Source of the DNA: Sphingobium sp.
Lineage (GTDB): Bacteria; Pseudomonadota; Alphaproteobacteria; Sphingomonadales; Sphingomonadaceae
Assembly: GCA_022652485.1 (NCBI GenBank)
Contig: JALCRK010000007.1
Location: forward strand, 22,652 to 86,651
DNA length: 64,000 nt
Direction: 5' to 3'
Below the pieces are notes generated by a model. That model was not told the DNA's origin. It saw nothing but the letters and a program-made list of their open reading frames with translations, and did not search any database. This document shows positions 62,203-64,000 of the stretch, one piece after another. Made by a program: the position numbers and the translations under genes. Every line of letters starts with the position of its first letter. Positions within the stretch are counted from its first letter, which is position 1.

Positions 62203-63213
62203 ATGAATATCGTGAAATCATTGCTTGCGGCGGGATTGCTGGCACTGGTGCCGGCAGTGGTCGTCTCACATCCGGCGGTGGCGCAGGAAGCTGCTCCCGT
62301 CGCCGCGCCTGCCGCCGACTCGGCTGCCACGAACGCCGCTGCCCCGGCGGACGCAGCCAATGCCGCCGCCCCTGCCGCTGAGGAAAAGGTCGCGGCGCCC
62401 GAGCGTATGAAGCCCACGCTGGGCATCGGTATGCCGATGCCGGGCGAGTACAAGATCCAGGAGCAGTTCAGCCCCACCGGTCGCCAGGCGCGCTGGATTC
62501 ATAACGATCTGCTGCTGCCGATCATCACCGTGATTTCGCTGTTCGTGCTTGGCCTGATGCTGTTCATCATGGTCCGCTTCCGCCGTGCCGCGAATCCCAA
62601 TCCTTCCAAGACCGCGCACAACACGCTGATCGAGATCATCTGGACAGTCGTTCCCGTGCTGATCCTCGTCGCCATTGCGGTGCCGTCGATCAGCCTGATT
62701 GCGGAGCAATATAAGCCCGCGCCCAAGGATGCCGTGACGGTCAAGATCACCGGCTATCAGTGGTACTGGGGCTATGAATTCCCCGATCAGGGTATTCCGG
62801 AATATGTGTCGAACATCCTGCCGCCCGAAAAGGCGCTGGAAAATGGCGAGCCGAACCTGCTCGCGGTCGACAATCGCCTCGTGCTTCCGGTCGGTCGCCC
62901 GATCAGGCTCATCATCACCGGCGCGGACGTGATCCACAGCTTCGCGGTGCCTTCGCTTTGGTTCAAGCTTGACGCCGTTCCGGGTCGCCTCAACGAGCGC
63001 GCCATCACCATCGAGAAGCCGGGCGTCTATTACGGCCAGTGTTCCGAGCTGTGCGGCATCAAGCATGGTTTCATGCCGATCGCCATCGAGGCGCGGCCCG
63101 AAGCCGAGTGGGAACAGTGGGTCCGCTCGCAGGGCGGTGATCCCAAGGGCAAGGGTGCTGCTCCGGCAGCTACCGCTGCTGCTCCGGCTCCCGCCGCTCC
63201 GGCCAAGATTTGA
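62203..63213 (+). CDS. coxB: cytochrome c oxidase subunit II
   Basis: 336 residues. Signal peptide (to about residue 27, VAQE), then an Ala/Pro-rich linker (residues 28-65), two transmembrane helices (LLLPIITVISLFVLGLMLFI, IIWTVVPVLILVAIAV) and the CuA cupredoxin domain: ITGYQWYWGYEF, ADVIHSFAVPSLWFKLDAVP and YGQCSELCGIKHGFMPI (Cys-x3-Cys-x3-His-x2-Met). Accepts electrons from cytochrome c in the aa3 oxidase. A second Ala/Pro tail ends the protein. coxA follows after 18 bases. Confidence 0.95.
   Translation: MNIVKSLLAAGLLALVPAVVVSHPAVAQEAAPVAAPAADSAATNAAAPADAANAAAPAAEEKVAAPERMKPTLGIGMPMPGEYKIQEQFSPTGRQARWIHNDLLLPIITVISLFVLGLMLFIMVRFRRAANPNPSKTAHNTLIEIIWTVVPVLILVAIAVPSISLIAEQYKPAPKDAVTVKITGYQWYWGYEFPDQGIPEYVSNILPPEKALENGEPNLLAVDNRLVLPVGRPIRLIITGADVIHSFAVPSLWFKLDAVPGRLNERAITIEKPGVYYGQCSELCGIKHGFMPIAIEARPEAEWEQWVRSQGGDPKGKGAAPAATAAAPAPAAPAKI

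Positions 63214-64000
<787 letters not shown>

Overview
The window looks like chromosome of a sphingomonad (Sphingomonadaceae, Alphaproteobacteria) carrying a large degraded integrative element whose right end lies at a tRNA-Glu gene. The lineage call is inferred from gene content: high GC, several TonB-dependent receptors, class II DAHP synthase, a pyrE-pdxJ-acpS-lepB block, aa3-type coxBA, and sphingomonad-type plasmid genes (DUF1173, DUF2493, DUF6118, MucR, F-type transfer genes).

Layout. (1) 1-11.6 kb: an F-type (MPF-F) conjugation operon, dsbC-like/traV/traC'/traU/trbC/traN/wHTH/traF/traH/traG. traC is cut to its N-terminal part, traW is absent, and traG is frameshifted in a G7 run. (2) 11.6-25.96 kb: plasmid-type maintenance and accessory genes. 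These include PrlF-YhaV, TumE/HTH, two AbrB-VapC modules, a DUF4411 PIN gene overlapping an XRE-ImmA protease, two SLOG-fold proteins, MucR, SSB, a secreted nuclease, DUF1173 and several small unknowns. Several perfect palindromes that look like operators lie among them. (3) 25.97-39.25 kb: a catabolic and uptake island. It holds a decapitated Rieske oxygenase, a TonB receptor with an in-frame stop, a meta-cleavage-product-type hydrolase, a TetR regulator, a truncated hydantoinase-A abutting a truncated DJ-1 protein, a siderophore-type receptor, a GlxA-type AraC regulator, an XRE-cupin regulator divergent from a D-amino-acid deaminase-like PLP enzyme, and a secreted tannase/feruloyl-esterase-like hydrolase. 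(4) 39.25-42.3 kb: an IS1111-type IS110 element with subterminal inverted repeats, an Lrp/AsnC remnant, a small EthD-like gene and a decayed IS5-family element. (5) 42.35-48.4 kb: a Q-type mobilisation module (traD, traC, an oriT-like site, traA broken by a deletion that removes Walker A), DUF6118, AlpA, and a frameshifted P4-type integrase next to tRNA-Glu(CUC). (6) 48.4-64 kb: intact housekeeping chromosome with an M20 amidohydrolase, msrC, DAHP synthase, hemH, phaB, a Fur-boxed siderophore receptor with piuC, an orphan 2Fe-2S subunit, rpsU, an FKBP, lepB-acpS-pdxJ-pyrE, and coxB-coxA running off the right edge.

The main story is a fossilised composite element. Conjugation and integration genes are broken at four or more independent points, while toxin-antitoxin modules, regulators and some catabolic genes remain open. 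The least explained material is the structured intergenic DNA (21.2 kb, 18.9 kb, 15.7 kb, 13.3 kb), the SLOG and PIN-ImmA genes, the long non-coding end of the IS1111-type element, and the oriT-like site upstream of traA.
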